Shown: in pieces, positions 52,080 to 60,220 of the stretch | How positions within the stretch are numbered: position 1 is the stretch's first letter | Layout: every line of letters starts with the position of its first letter | From: Anaerolineae bacterium | GTDB taxonomy: Bacteria; Chloroflexota; Anaerolineae; JAFGEY01 | Assembly (NCBI GenBank): GCA_016929775.1 | Contig: JAFGIE010000006.1 | Span: 3,215 to 67,214 of the forward strand | DNA length: 64,000 nt | Direction: 5' to 3' | The notes under the pieces: generated by a model | What the model was told of the DNA's origin: nothing | Database searches by the model: none | What the model saw: only the letters and a program-made list of their open reading frames with translations | Program-made: the position numbers and the translations under genes

Positions 52080-53240
52080 CTAGGGGTTCTGCTCGACCCA
52101 TCTGAGCAGCGCGAGGTCGTCGGCAACGTCAGGAGTGAGGGCCCGGGACTCCCACTGGCTGCCTCGCAGCTGGGCCTCGGCGTCGAACCGGAACGTGCCC
52201 ACGCCCAGCCGGCGCCCGGCGTGCCCCGGCATGGCAACATCTGCGTGCACGATCGCCGTTCCTTCGCCGAAGGACGCGAGCACCATCGTCATGCGCTGCC
52301 CACCCCCGCTCACGATCACGTCGATCCCGGCTACGGTCCGCGCGATCTCTTCGTTGACGTCGAGGCCCGCGTGCGAGATCAGGACGACGATGTCTGCGTG
52401 GTCCGCGAGCGAGGCGACGACGGGCTGTACCGCCTCCAGCGGGTCGACGATCTCGACCCCGGCGACCTCCGCTACGCCGGTCAGCCCGATCAGGGCGACG
52501 CGGTATGGGCCGACCTGTGTGACGCGATAGGGCGCTGCGAGCAGCTCACCGGTTGCCGCGACGTAGACGTTGGCAGAGAGCACCGGAAACTGCGCCTCCG
52601 CCATGCGCTGCCGGATCAGGTCAACGCCGAGTTGGGCGAGGTCTCCTTCGCCTAGGGCTGCCGCGTCGTAGCCCATCTGGTTCATGACCTCGATGCTGCT
52701 CTTGCCTTGCGTGCTGGTCGCCGGCGTGCGGTCCCTGACCATAAAGTCACCCGCATCGAGCACCAAAACCCACTCGGCACCCTCTCGTACCTGCTTGATG
52801 ATGGTCGCCCGCCGGGCGACGCCGCCTGTGGGCTGCGCTCAACCGCAGGGCAGCGTGTAGCCCCAGGTGTCGTTGCTGTGCAGGATCGCGATCTCGGTCA
52901 GCCCGGCGGCGAGGGTGGGCGTCGGCTGAGGGGTGGGCGAAGGCGTCGCCGTCGGCTGAGCGGCAGCCGTGGCGCGCAGGCTTGTCAGGCGCGTCGCGGC
53001 TGCGTCGAGCGTCGCCTGTCTGACCGGCGTGGTGGCTGCCGCCGCTGCTTGGGTCGAGGCGGGGGCCTGTGGGATCTGGGCGCCTGGCGCGCGCCGGGAC
53101 GACCACGTCAGGTATCCGATCCCGCCGCCGACGTAGAGCAGCCCGAGCAGGATGCCGACGATCGCCAGCCATCGAGGCCCTGCGCGCGGGTTATCTGAGG
53201 ATGTACGTGGTGTGGAAACTGCCGAATCCTGATCTCGCAT
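52080..53240 (-). CDS. Membrane-anchored metallophosphatase-like protein with a Cys-Gly-Sec motif
   Basis: From ATG 53240 the frame has one in-frame TGA (52841-52839) and otherwise runs to 52080: 386 residues with Sec134. Layout: a short cytoplasmic tail, one membrane helix (WLAIVGILLGLLYVGGGIGY, about 24-43), a Thr/Pro/Ala-rich spacer (about 50-110), then a 5'-nucleotidase/calcineurin-like domain starting AILHSNDTWGYTLPCG-U-AQPTGGVARRA. Relatives of this subfamily read PCGC followed by GGLARR, so UGA replaces the second Cys. After it come VLVLDAGDF, GYDAAALGEGDLA, VVLISHAGLD and DVIVSGGGQ. The metal-binding His residues of canonical enzymes (DxH, GNHE, GHxH) are absent here (DTW, GEGD, GGGQ). 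A SECIS-like hairpin follows the UGA. A -10 lies 6 bases before the ATG. Confidence 0.8.
52804..52841 (-). other. Selenocysteine UGA codon and bacterial SECIS-like hairpin
   Basis: On the minus strand UGA (52841-52839) is followed after 18 nt by GTCGCC (52820-52815), loop CGGCG (52814-52810), GGCGAC (52809-52804): a perfect 6-bp stem. The loop begins 24 nt after the UGA and has G at position 2, the same geometry as the MvhD element (22 nt, loop TGGAG). Confidence 0.75.
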
Positions 53241-53246
53241 TCGGGC

Positions 53247-53274
53247 ATTATAGCACAATGCTGTGACGGGGCAA
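53247..53274 (-). promoter_or_regulatory. Promoter of the Sec phosphatase-like gene, predicted leaderless
   Basis: On the minus strand TTGCCC (53274-53269), 16-base spacer, TATAAT (53252-53247), preceded by TGTGC. Only 6 bases separate the -10 from ATG 53240, so the mRNA would start at or next to the start codon. Confidence 0.65.
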
Positions 53275-53311
53275 GTCGCAAGTCGGTCGCGATTTATCGT
53301 GCCCGGGGGTT

Positions 53312-53322
53312 TGTGGTATAAT
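53312..53322 (+). promoter_or_regulatory. Extended -10 promoter of the ABC ATPase operon
   Basis: TGTGGTATAAT, identical over 11 bases to the gcvH promoter. No clear -35 box. The start would be near 53329 and drive the surface-polysaccharide genes from 53376 onward. Confidence 0.6.
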
Positions 53323-53375
53323 ACCTGCCTGCGATCTGCAGCGCGCACACAGTGCGCGCCAGAGAAGGGGATGGA

Positions 53376-54635
53376 TTGGCGCACACGGTTCGGTTCCAGG
53401 ACGTAACCAAGCGTTTCAGCGTTCGTCACGAAGGACCACTGTCGTTCCAGGCGATCCTGATGAACGCGCTGCGGCTTCGGCGACGGCTGCAGCGGCAGCA
53501 GCTCTGGGTGCTGCGGGACGTGAGCTTTGAGGTCGGTCGCGGCGAGATGCTCGGGATCGTGGGCGTGAATGGCTCCGGCAAGAGCACGACGCTCAAGCTC
53601 ATCTCGCGGATCATCGAGCCCACCACGGGAACGGTCGAAGTCACAGGTCGCGTGTCGGCATTGCTCGAGCTGGGAGCGGGTTTTCACCCCGACCTGACAG
53701 GGCGCGAGAACGTGTACCTCAACGGGTCGATCATGGGGATGCGCCGCCGTGACATCGACGCCTGCTTTGACGACATCGTCGCCTTTGCGGGCATTCCCGC
53801 GGCGATCGACGTCCCTGTGCGATACTACTCCTCCGGTATGTACATGCGGCTTGGCTTCTCGGTCGCCATCCACTCCGATCCCGAGGTCTTGCTCGTCGAC
53901 GAGGTGCTCGCCGTGGGTGACCACGCGTTCCAGGTGCGGTGCCTCGACAAGGCAGCGGAGCTGCGCCGGCGAGGCGTGACCGTCCTCTTTGTCTCGCACG
54001 ACATGGACGCAGTGCGGGAGCTCTGCGATCGTGCCATCTGGCTAGACGGGGGTGGGGTGCGCGCCGAGGGAGACCCCGAGGATGTGGTGACGCAGTATCT
54101 GCGCGGTTTTGGAGAAGCCGAGCTCGAGCTGCTCGCGCGAGGCGCTACCCTCAAGCGTGGTCAGCGCTGGGGGACCGGAGACGTGCAGCTCGTAGACGTG
54201 CAATTCGTCGACGCGCAGGGCTGTCCGCGGGACGTGTTCCTGACTGGGGAGACCGTGTGCGTGCGCATGCGCTACCGGACCAAGCGACGGATCGTCGACC
54301 CTGTGTTCGGGGTCGCCCTGTATACCAGCACTGGCGCACAGATCAACTCTACGGATATGCGCACCTCGAGGTATACGTTGGAGGCGATCGAGGGCGAGGG
54401 TGTGGTCGAGTACCATCTCCCGAGCTTGCCGCTTCTCCGGGGCAACTATCTTGTCTCGGCCTTTGTCTACAACCACGCCGGGGAGGTCCCTGTGGCCTAC
54501 GATCACCTGGAGAAGGCGTACCTCTTGCGCATGGTGAATGCCGACGGGATCGATGACTGGACAGGGTCGGTGTACCTGCCGAGCCGCTGGACGTGCTCTC
54601 CCGATGGAATCAGGAGCAGCCGTTCGGAGGTCTAG
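53376..54635 (+). CDS. Polysaccharide-export ABC transporter ATPase (Wzt/TagH-like)
   Basis: The protein of about 419 residues has an ABC domain (about 1-240): Walker A GVNGSGKSTTLKLI, LELGAGFHPDLTGRENVYLNG (typical of Wzt, seen as GAGFHPDLTGRENVYL), YYSSGMYMRLGF (the signature of this subfamily), Walker B VLLVDEVLAVGD, and the switch His in FVSHDM. A C-terminal Wzt-like carbohydrate-recognition domain follows (about 260-410). It would export a finished O-antigen- or teichoic-type glycan, but the matching permease is not in the window. Start TTG 53376 after GAAGGGGAT is preferred; GTG 53352 is possible. Confidence 0.88.
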   Translation: MAHTVRFQDVTKRFSVRHEGPLSFQAILMNALRLRRRLQRQQLWVLRDVSFEVGRGEMLGIVGVNGSGKSTTLKLISRIIEPTTGTVEVTGRVSALLELGAGFHPDLTGRENVYLNGSIMGMRRRDIDACFDDIVAFAGIPAAIDVPVRYYSSGMYMRLGFSVAIHSDPEVLLVDEVLAVGDHAFQVRCLDKAAELRRRGVTVLFVSHDMDAVRELCDRAIWLDGGGVRAEGDPEDVVTQYLRGFGEAELELLARGATLKRGQRWGTGDVQLVDVQFVDAQGCPRDVFLTGETVCVRMRYRTKRRIVDPVFGVALYTSTGAQINSTDMRTSRYTLEAIEGEGVVEYHLPSLPLLRGNYLVSAFVYNHAGEVPVAYDHLEKAYLLRMVNADGIDDWTGSVYLPSRWTCSPDGIRSSRSEV

Positions 54636-54725
54636 CGCGGCGCCTGGGGGCTGTGAGTCGCCCGGTGGGCTGCACGCGCCCAACGTGACTGCGCGTGCGC
54701 GCTACAAAAGTGGAAAGAAGGTTGT

Positions 54726-55394
54726 GTGAACGATCTGGTTGCGCTCGAAGAGTTGTCTCTGGAGGCGCTGGGCTTCAACCTCGTGCTGGGCATCGCCCTT
54801 TCCGCGCTCGTGGCGTGGTACTATGCGCGCTATGGCGAGGCGCTCTCGAACCGGAACAAGTTCGCGAGACTGCTCCCCGTGTTGTGCCTCGTCACGATCC
54901 TGGTGATCTCGGTCGTCAAGGCCTCCTTGGCCCTATCGCTGGGATTGGTCGGCGCGCTCTCGATCGTCCGCTTTCGCACGGCGATCAAGGATCCGGAGGA
55001 GCTGATCTATCTCTTTTTCGCGATTGCGATCGGGCTTGGCCTGGGCGCCGACCAGCGGCTACCGACGGTCGTGGCGGTGGGGGTGATCATGGCGCTTCTG
55101 ATTGGCACGCGACTGCTATCGCGGCGGTCCAGGAAGCGCAACATGTACCTGAACATCCAGGTGCCCGAGGGCGATGGCGAGGCGTCGTTCGAGGCGGTGA
55201 ACGAGATCCTGGTCGCGCACGCGGCAATGGTCGACATGCGCCGCCTCGACCGGCTGGACCACAGGCTGCAGATCGCGTACCTCCTCGAGTGCGACGACCA
55301 GGTCACAGTCTCCCGGCTGATGGACGCGCTCAAGGCGCGGATCCCAGGCTGTACGTTCAGCTTTGTCGACCACAAGAGCCTCCCCGATAGGTAG
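54726..55394 (+). CDS. DUF4956 membrane protein
   Basis: The 222-residue protein has three to four membrane helices in the first 130 residues (NLVLGIALSALVAWYYA, LLPVLCLVTILVISVV, LSLGLVGALSIVRFRTAIKD, LIYLFFAIAIGLGLGA) and a soluble C-terminal domain. The LVGALSIVRFRTAIKDPEE motif is the hallmark of DUF4956. The family is regularly found next to VTC-type polyphosphate polymerases and CotH kinases, as here. Its function is unknown. GTG 54726 begins 90 bases after the ABC gene and the stop is 3 bases before cotH. Confidence 0.85.
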   Translation: MNDLVALEELSLEALGFNLVLGIALSALVAWYYARYGEALSNRNKFARLLPVLCLVTILVISVVKASLALSLGLVGALSIVRFRTAIKDPEELIYLFFAIAIGLGLGADQRLPTVVAVGVIMALLIGTRLLSRRSRKRNMYLNIQVPEGDGEASFEAVNEILVAHAAMVDMRRLDRLDHRLQIAYLLECDDQVTVSRLMDALKARIPGCTFSFVDHKSLPDR

Positions 55395-55397
55395 ACG

Positions 55398-58300
55398 ATG
55401 CGGATCAAGCCAGGCCCTCGTCCCGAGGCAAGCGGATTCTGGGCGGAGACCCGCGGCTGGTTGGCGTCCAGGCGCGGCGCTGCCCAATTCGCGCTTGCCC
55501 TTGCCATGGGGATCGCCCTGAGCCTAGGCGCCGCTGTCTGGTACGTGCGGCAGGGCCGAGCGTTCGCTGGCAGGGCGTTCCAAGCCCTGGACAACCAGGT
55601 ACAGGATCTGGTCGCCTCGGCGATCGTCGATAACGACCTGCCAACGCTTCGTCTCGACATCGGCTTTGAGGAGTTCCAGGCGATCGCGCGTTTACGCGAT
55701 GAGGCCCTGCAGAGCGGTATCTTGCTCCAGGACGACGAGGACTGGCACGCTGCGCAGATCCGGTTCGAGGGGGAGACGATCCCCGTGCGCGTGCGCCTCA
55801 AGGGTGACTGGGTCGACCATCTGCACGAGGGCAAGTGGTCGTTTCGTGTCAAGACCAGGAACGATCAGGCCTTCATGGGCATGCGGTCGTTCTCGCTCCA
55901 GGCGCCGTACACGCGCCGCTACCTGAACGAGTGGCTGTACCTGGAGGACCTGCGCCGCTCAGGTATCCTCGGTCCGCGGTACGGCTTTGTCAACGTGTTC
56001 GTGAACGGCGACCATTGGGGCATCTATGCCCTGGAGGAGAGCTTTTCCAAGGAGCTGCTCGAGTCGCAGTCCAGGCGCGAGGGCGTGATCGTGCGATACG
56101 ACGAGTCCCTCTTTTGGAGCAGGCGGGCGCTGTTCTACGATGGCGAGAACCACTGGAGCTTGGAGCTGGATCCGATCGCCACCACGTTCGAGACGCGCGG
56201 CTTCTCCAGCGTGGACGAGTTCAATACTGCTGAGGTGCAGGCGAACCCCGTGCTCCAGGAGCAGAGCGCCACAGCGTTGGCCCTGCTGCGCGCCTTTCAA
56301 GAGGACGTTCTGACGGTCACGCAAGTCTTTGACGCCAATCTCATCGCGCGATACGTCGCTCACAACAACCTATGGGGCGCGCGCCACGGGATGGCGTGGC
56401 ACAATGAGCGCTATTACTATAACCCGCTCACCTCGCGTCTGGAGCCGATCGCCTACGATGGCATGCCCCTGGGCGCGTTGGAAGCGCGCTACTTTGATCT
56501 GGCGCAGTACGACGATCTCGAGGTGATGCGTGCGTACGTCCAGGAGGTGGCGCGCATCTCGCAGCCGCAGTACTTGGCAGACCTGCGTTGGGACTATGAG
56601 GAGCAGTTCAGGCGCTACGCCGCTGCCCTGCGCGAAGAGTTCGACCCAGTCGAACTGGAGGCGCCCTGGGATGTCCTCGCCGAACGACAACGGCTGCTGC
56701 GCGGGGTGCTGCACCCGCCTCAGGCTGTGTACGCGCACCAGGTCAGCGATGGGCAAGATGGCGCGATCGACATCTTGGTCGGCAACCTGCTGCATTATGC
56801 CGTCCGCCTGGAGTCCTTGCAGGTCGGCGATCGTAGGGTGCAGATCGACCCGGGGTGGGTCTCGGCGCAGGACCAGGACCTGCTTCATCTCGAGGCGGCG
56901 GATGGCGTCGTCCTGCGCCGCGCCGCCGAAGCCACGCCCGAGTATGTCACCCTCCAGGTCCCGCGAGCCGCGCTGGGCCCGCTGTTCCCGACGGATGCGG
57001 CTCCGTACACCGGCACGCTGCAGATCGTGACGAGCCTGTACGGCGTGGACGAGCCGATCGTGACCGACGTGCGCAGGGACTACCCGGAGGTGGCAACTCG
57101 GCGGCTGACGCCCAAGCAGCCGACAGTCGAGGAAGCGCTGGCTCGGCACCCGTTCCTGGCGCCGGCTGAGGAACCGGGGTTCCTCGAGCTGCGCGAGGGC
57201 GCGTGGCACGTCGATGGCGACCTCGTTCTGCCCGACGGAGTCGGGCTGTGGGCGACGCAGGAGACGACGCTGTTCTTTGACCCGGGCGCGATCCTGTTCG
57301 CGACGGGTCCCTTGCTGCTCAGCGGTCCTGAGTCGGGGGCGTCGATGGCGCAGGGCATACGCTTGCTCCCGTGGGACGACCATTGGGCGGGCGTGTTCGT
57401 GCTGCACGCCGGCGAGGAGACGCCCTCTGTCTTGCGGCACGTCGAGATTCGAGGGACCTCGGGCATCGAGCGGGGAGGGTGGGTCACGACCGGGGGCGTG
57501 ACGTTCTATGAGAGCCCCGTACGGCTCGAGTCCTGTCGCCTGCACGGCTCGCTCGCCGAGGACACGATCAACGTGGTGCGCGCGCGGTTTCAGTTCAGCG
57601 ACAGCGAGTTCGCGGATGCTGCCTCCGATGCCTTCGATGGGGACTTTGTGACGGGTAGGATCGAGCGGTGTGCGTTTCACGACGTGCGCGGCGATGCGGT
57701 CGACGTCAGCGGCAGCCAGGTCGTCGTATCAGGCGTCACCCTGCTGCGTGTGTACGACAAGGGCCTCTCTGTCGGCGAGGACAGCGCGCTTGACGCGCAG
57801 GACGTGTATGCCGAGGACGTGGGCATGGCTCTGGTGAGCAAGGACCTCTCTCGGCTGTCCGCGCGGAATGTGCGGATCGCGCGTGCCTGGACAGCGGGCC
57901 TGGCAGCATACCTGAAAAAGCTGGAGTATGGGCCTGCTCACATCGAGGCGAGCGAAGTCGTGTTCGAGGACGGGTCGGTGCGCACGCTGGTCCAGTCGGG
58001 GAGCACGGTTGCCCTCGACGGCGAGACGGACTATGGGACAGCGCTGGACGTCGACGCCCTCTATGCGCGGCAGGAAGCAGTCGCCGCGATGACAGAGCTG
58101 CGGTATGAGCTGGGCGACGCGATCCGGTTGCTGGGCTACGAGGTGGTCACGTCTACGCTGGCGCCGGGCGATGACCTCGAGTTGGTGCTCTACTGGCAGG
58201 CTATGGCGAACGTGGAACACGACTACTCTGTCTTTGTGCACGTGCTCGATCAGGGCGGGCGGCTTGTCGCACAGGGCGACTCGATGCCGCGTGGAAACGT

Positions 58301-58526
58301 GTATCCGACAGGGCACTGGCAAGTGGGCCCGCTGGTCGATGACCCGCGGTCGATCGCGTTGCCCCTCGATTTGCCGCCGGGCGAGTACCGGGTGGTGGTG
58401 GGGATGTACGACCTCGACACCGGAGAGCGCCTGCCGGCGCGCGAGGTCGCGACGGGACAGGCGGCGCCAAACGCGGCGATCGTGCTCGACGAGGTGATCC
58501 ACGTACAGGCGGTGCCGGATGACTGA
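55398..58526 (+). CDS. CotH-type kinase with beta-helix domain, membrane-anchored
   Basis: The 1,042-residue protein has an N-terminal membrane helix (FALALAMGIALSLGAAVWYV, about 33-52) and then a CotH kinase domain (about 75-440) with VRLKGDWVDHLHEGKWSFRV (seen as LKGDWVDHLHEGKWSF), YGFVNVFVNGDHWGIYALEE and the DGMPLGALEARYF region, corresponding to the atypical protein kinase fold of spore coat CotH. A right-handed parallel beta-helix (about 680-880) follows, and a C-terminal domain with LVLYWQAMANVEHDYSVFVH, common in Chloroflexota membrane proteins. It may phosphorylate or glycosylate surface proteins. It is coupled to DUF4956 and VTC genes. Confidence 0.85.
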   Translation: MRIKPGPRPEASGFWAETRGWLASRRGAAQFALALAMGIALSLGAAVWYVRQGRAFAGRAFQALDNQVQDLVASAIVDNDLPTLRLDIGFEEFQAIARLRDEALQSGILLQDDEDWHAAQIRFEGETIPVRVRLKGDWVDHLHEGKWSFRVKTRNDQAFMGMRSFSLQAPYTRRYLNEWLYLEDLRRSGILGPRYGFVNVFVNGDHWGIYALEESFSKELLESQSRREGVIVRYDESLFWSRRALFYDGENHWSLELDPIATTFETRGFSSVDEFNTAEVQANPVLQEQSATALALLRAFQEDVLTVTQVFDANLIARYVAHNNLWGARHGMAWHNERYYYNPLTSRLEPIAYDGMPLGALEARYFDLAQYDDLEVMRAYVQEVARISQPQYLADLRWDYEEQFRRYAAALREEFDPVELEAPWDVLAERQRLLRGVLHPPQAVYAHQVSDGQDGAIDILVGNLLHYAVRLESLQVGDRRVQIDPGWVSAQDQDLLHLEAADGVVLRRAAEATPEYVTLQVPRAALGPLFPTDAAPYTGTLQIVTSLYGVDEPIVTDVRRDYPEVATRRLTPKQPTVEEALARHPFLAPAEEPGFLELREGAWHVDGDLVLPDGVGLWATQETTLFFDPGAILFATGPLLLSGPESGASMAQGIRLLPWDDHWAGVFVLHAGEETPSVLRHVEIRGTSGIERGGWVTTGGVTFYESPVRLESCRLHGSLAEDTINVVRARFQFSDSEFADAASDAFDGDFVTGRIERCAFHDVRGDAVDVSGSQVVVSGVTLLRVYDKGLSVGEDSALDAQDVYAEDVGMALVSKDLSRLSARNVRIARAWTAGLAAYLKKLEYGPAHIEASEVVFEDGSVRTLVQSGSTVALDGETDYGTALDVDALYARQEAVAAMTELRYELGDAIRLLGYEVVTSTLAPGDDLELVLYWQAMANVEHDYSVFVHVLDQGGRLVAQGDSMPRGNVYPTGHWQVGPLVDDPRSIALPLDLPPGEYRVVVGMYDLDTGERLPAREVATGQAAPNAAIVLDEVIHVQAVPDD

Positions 58527-59214
58527 GCGCGTGGGCCTGCAGACGCGGTTCGAGGTCAAGATGACCTGCGACGAGATGTACCTGCCGGATGCCCGCGCCT
58601 GGGTGCGCCTGCACCCCGACGTGTTTGGCGAGGCGTACCCGCCGCGACAGGTGAACAACCTCTACTTTGACACGCCAGACCTGGCTTGTCTGGACGCGAA
58701 CCTGGTCGGCGTCAGCGATCGTGCCAAGCTGCGCCTGCGGTGGTACGGCACGGACCACGTCACCGTACGCGGCGCGCTCGAGCTCAAGCACAAGGTTAGC
58801 CAGGTGGGGTGGAAGGAGATCTGCCCGATCCCGGATCATGTGGACCTGACCACGACGTCGTGGTTTGACCTGCTGACCCATCTCAAGGCGCACGCGACAG
58901 GGCAGGTAGGGCTGTGGTTGGCGGCTGCGGACCTGCCCGTACTGATCAACAGCTATATGCGCGAGTACTACGAGTCGGGCGACCGCCAGATTCGCGTGAC
59001 ACTCGACTATGAGCAGGTTGCTTACGATCAGCTGATGTTCCCGCACCCCAACCTCAGCCTGCGGGCCCCTGCGGAGAGCCGAGTGGTAGTAGAGGTCAAG
59101 GCGGACTCGAGACTGCACCGTCGCGTGTCGGAGGTCGTGTCGTCCTTTCCCCTGCAGACAGACCGCAACTCCAAGTACGTGAACGGTGTGATGGAGGCGC
59201 TGTCTTGGATGTAG
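58519..59214 (+). CDS. VTC-domain polyphosphate polymerase-like protein
   Basis: The 231-residue protein is a VTC-type triphosphate-tunnel domain, which makes inorganic polyphosphate from ATP in yeast Vtc4. Alternating charged strands are seen: RFEVKMTCDEMYL, NNLYFDTPDLACLDANL, KLRLRWYG, ALELKHKV, RQIRVTLDYEQVAYD and VVVEVKADSR, matching the EXEXK-like basic tunnel. It overlaps the cotH stop by 8 bases, so translation is coupled. Its role with DUF4956 and CotH is unknown. Confidence 0.85.
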   Translation: MTERVGLQTRFEVKMTCDEMYLPDARAWVRLHPDVFGEAYPPRQVNNLYFDTPDLACLDANLVGVSDRAKLRLRWYGTDHVTVRGALELKHKVSQVGWKEICPIPDHVDLTTTSWFDLLTHLKAHATGQVGLWLAAADLPVLINSYMREYYESGDRQIRVTLDYEQVAYDQLMFPHPNLSLRAPAESRVVVEVKADSRLHRRVSEVVSSFPLQTDRNSKYVNGVMEALSWM

Positions 59215-59224
59215 ACCGGTCCGT

Positions 59225-60127
59225 GTGCGAGGCGGCGCAGTGCTGGCCCGCCGGCGTCTGACCGTCGCCTGCCTGCTGATCGCGGGCCTGTTGGCTGCGG
59301 CGGCAGCTTGGGCATACCTTGGCGGCGCGTGGGCCGCAAGCGAGATCGAGTACACGTTCTTTGTGGCAGGTCATACCTATGGTGTACCGGGCATCGACAA
59401 CGCGGGCGTGCATCCTCGCTTTCGCGCGTGGTTTCCGGCAATCAACTCGCGCGGCGCAGACTTGGGCGTTCTGACGGGCGACATCGTGATCTGTGGCACG
59501 GTCAAGGACTGGGATGATGTGGACCGCGATCTGGCGAGCCTGTCGATGCCCGTCTACTTTGCGGTGGGCAACCACGACATGAGCGACCGCGACCTCTATA
59601 CTCGCCGGTACGGGCCGACGTACTATGCGTTCCGTCACATGGCGGACTTGTTTATTGTGCTCGACGGGGAACTGGACCAGGGCAAGATCACGGGAGATCA
59701 ACTCGCGTTCCTGGAGCGTACGCTCGCGGCTGAGGGTACGCGCAACGTCTTTGTGTTTGTCCACAAGTTAGTGTGGGTCATCGATGGTACGCCATACGAG
59801 GGATTGAAGGCGAGTCTGAACGCTCGGAACGGGTATGACTTTCATGGGAACTATTGGCGTGACGTTCACCCGCTGCTGCGAGGGATCGATTCCTCGGTCT
59901 ACGTGTTCGCCGGCGACGTCGGTGTGACCTGGGCGATGCCTCTATTCTACCAGCAGGAGGGGAACGTGCGCCTGGTGGCGAGCGGCATGGGCGGGGCGCA
60001 GGAGGAGAACTATCTCCTGATCGACGTCGGCCCGCGCGGCGTCCAGATCGAGGCGCAGCGGCTCGATGGGCGCCAGCTCCAGCAGCGCGATCTGAAAGCA
60101 TATGACCTGGCGCACTATCGTGGCTGA
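59225..60127 (+). CDS. Calcineurin-like phosphoesterase, secreted or membrane-anchored
   Basis: The protein of about 300 residues has an N-terminal signal/membrane segment (LTVACLLIAGLLAAAAAWAY) and a metallophosphoesterase domain: VLTGDIVICG, AVGNHDMSDRDLY and VFVHKLVWV. The first motif normally DxH reads FVAGHTYG and the last GHxH reads FAGDVG, so two of five metal-binding motifs are altered. It may bind one metal or be inactive. GTG 59225 or GTG 59240 are possible starts. It follows the VTC gene by 10 bases. Substrate unknown. Confidence 0.8.
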   Translation: MRGGAVLARRRLTVACLLIAGLLAAAAAWAYLGGAWAASEIEYTFFVAGHTYGVPGIDNAGVHPRFRAWFPAINSRGADLGVLTGDIVICGTVKDWDDVDRDLASLSMPVYFAVGNHDMSDRDLYTRRYGPTYYAFRHMADLFIVLDGELDQGKITGDQLAFLERTLAAEGTRNVFVFVHKLVWVIDGTPYEGLKASLNARNGYDFHGNYWRDVHPLLRGIDSSVYVFAGDVGVTWAMPLFYQQEGNVRLVASGMGGAQEENYLLIDVGPRGVQIEAQRLDGRQLQQRDLKAYDLAHYRG

Positions 60128-60220
60128 CGGCGCCGCATGTCCTCGGTGGCGTCCGGAGCCGTCGGTTGCGTGGCCCGCCCCTGGGCCCACGTGCCAGCGT
60201 CGAGCTTGGGACGGAGTGCC

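Noticed and set aside
52080..53240. Two separate minus-strand genes split at 52839, or a pseudogene
   Set aside because: Both parts share one frame and one family; the TGA replaces the second Cys of a conserved CGC motif and has a SECIS-like hairpin. The lost metal ligands keep a pseudogene possible but less likely.
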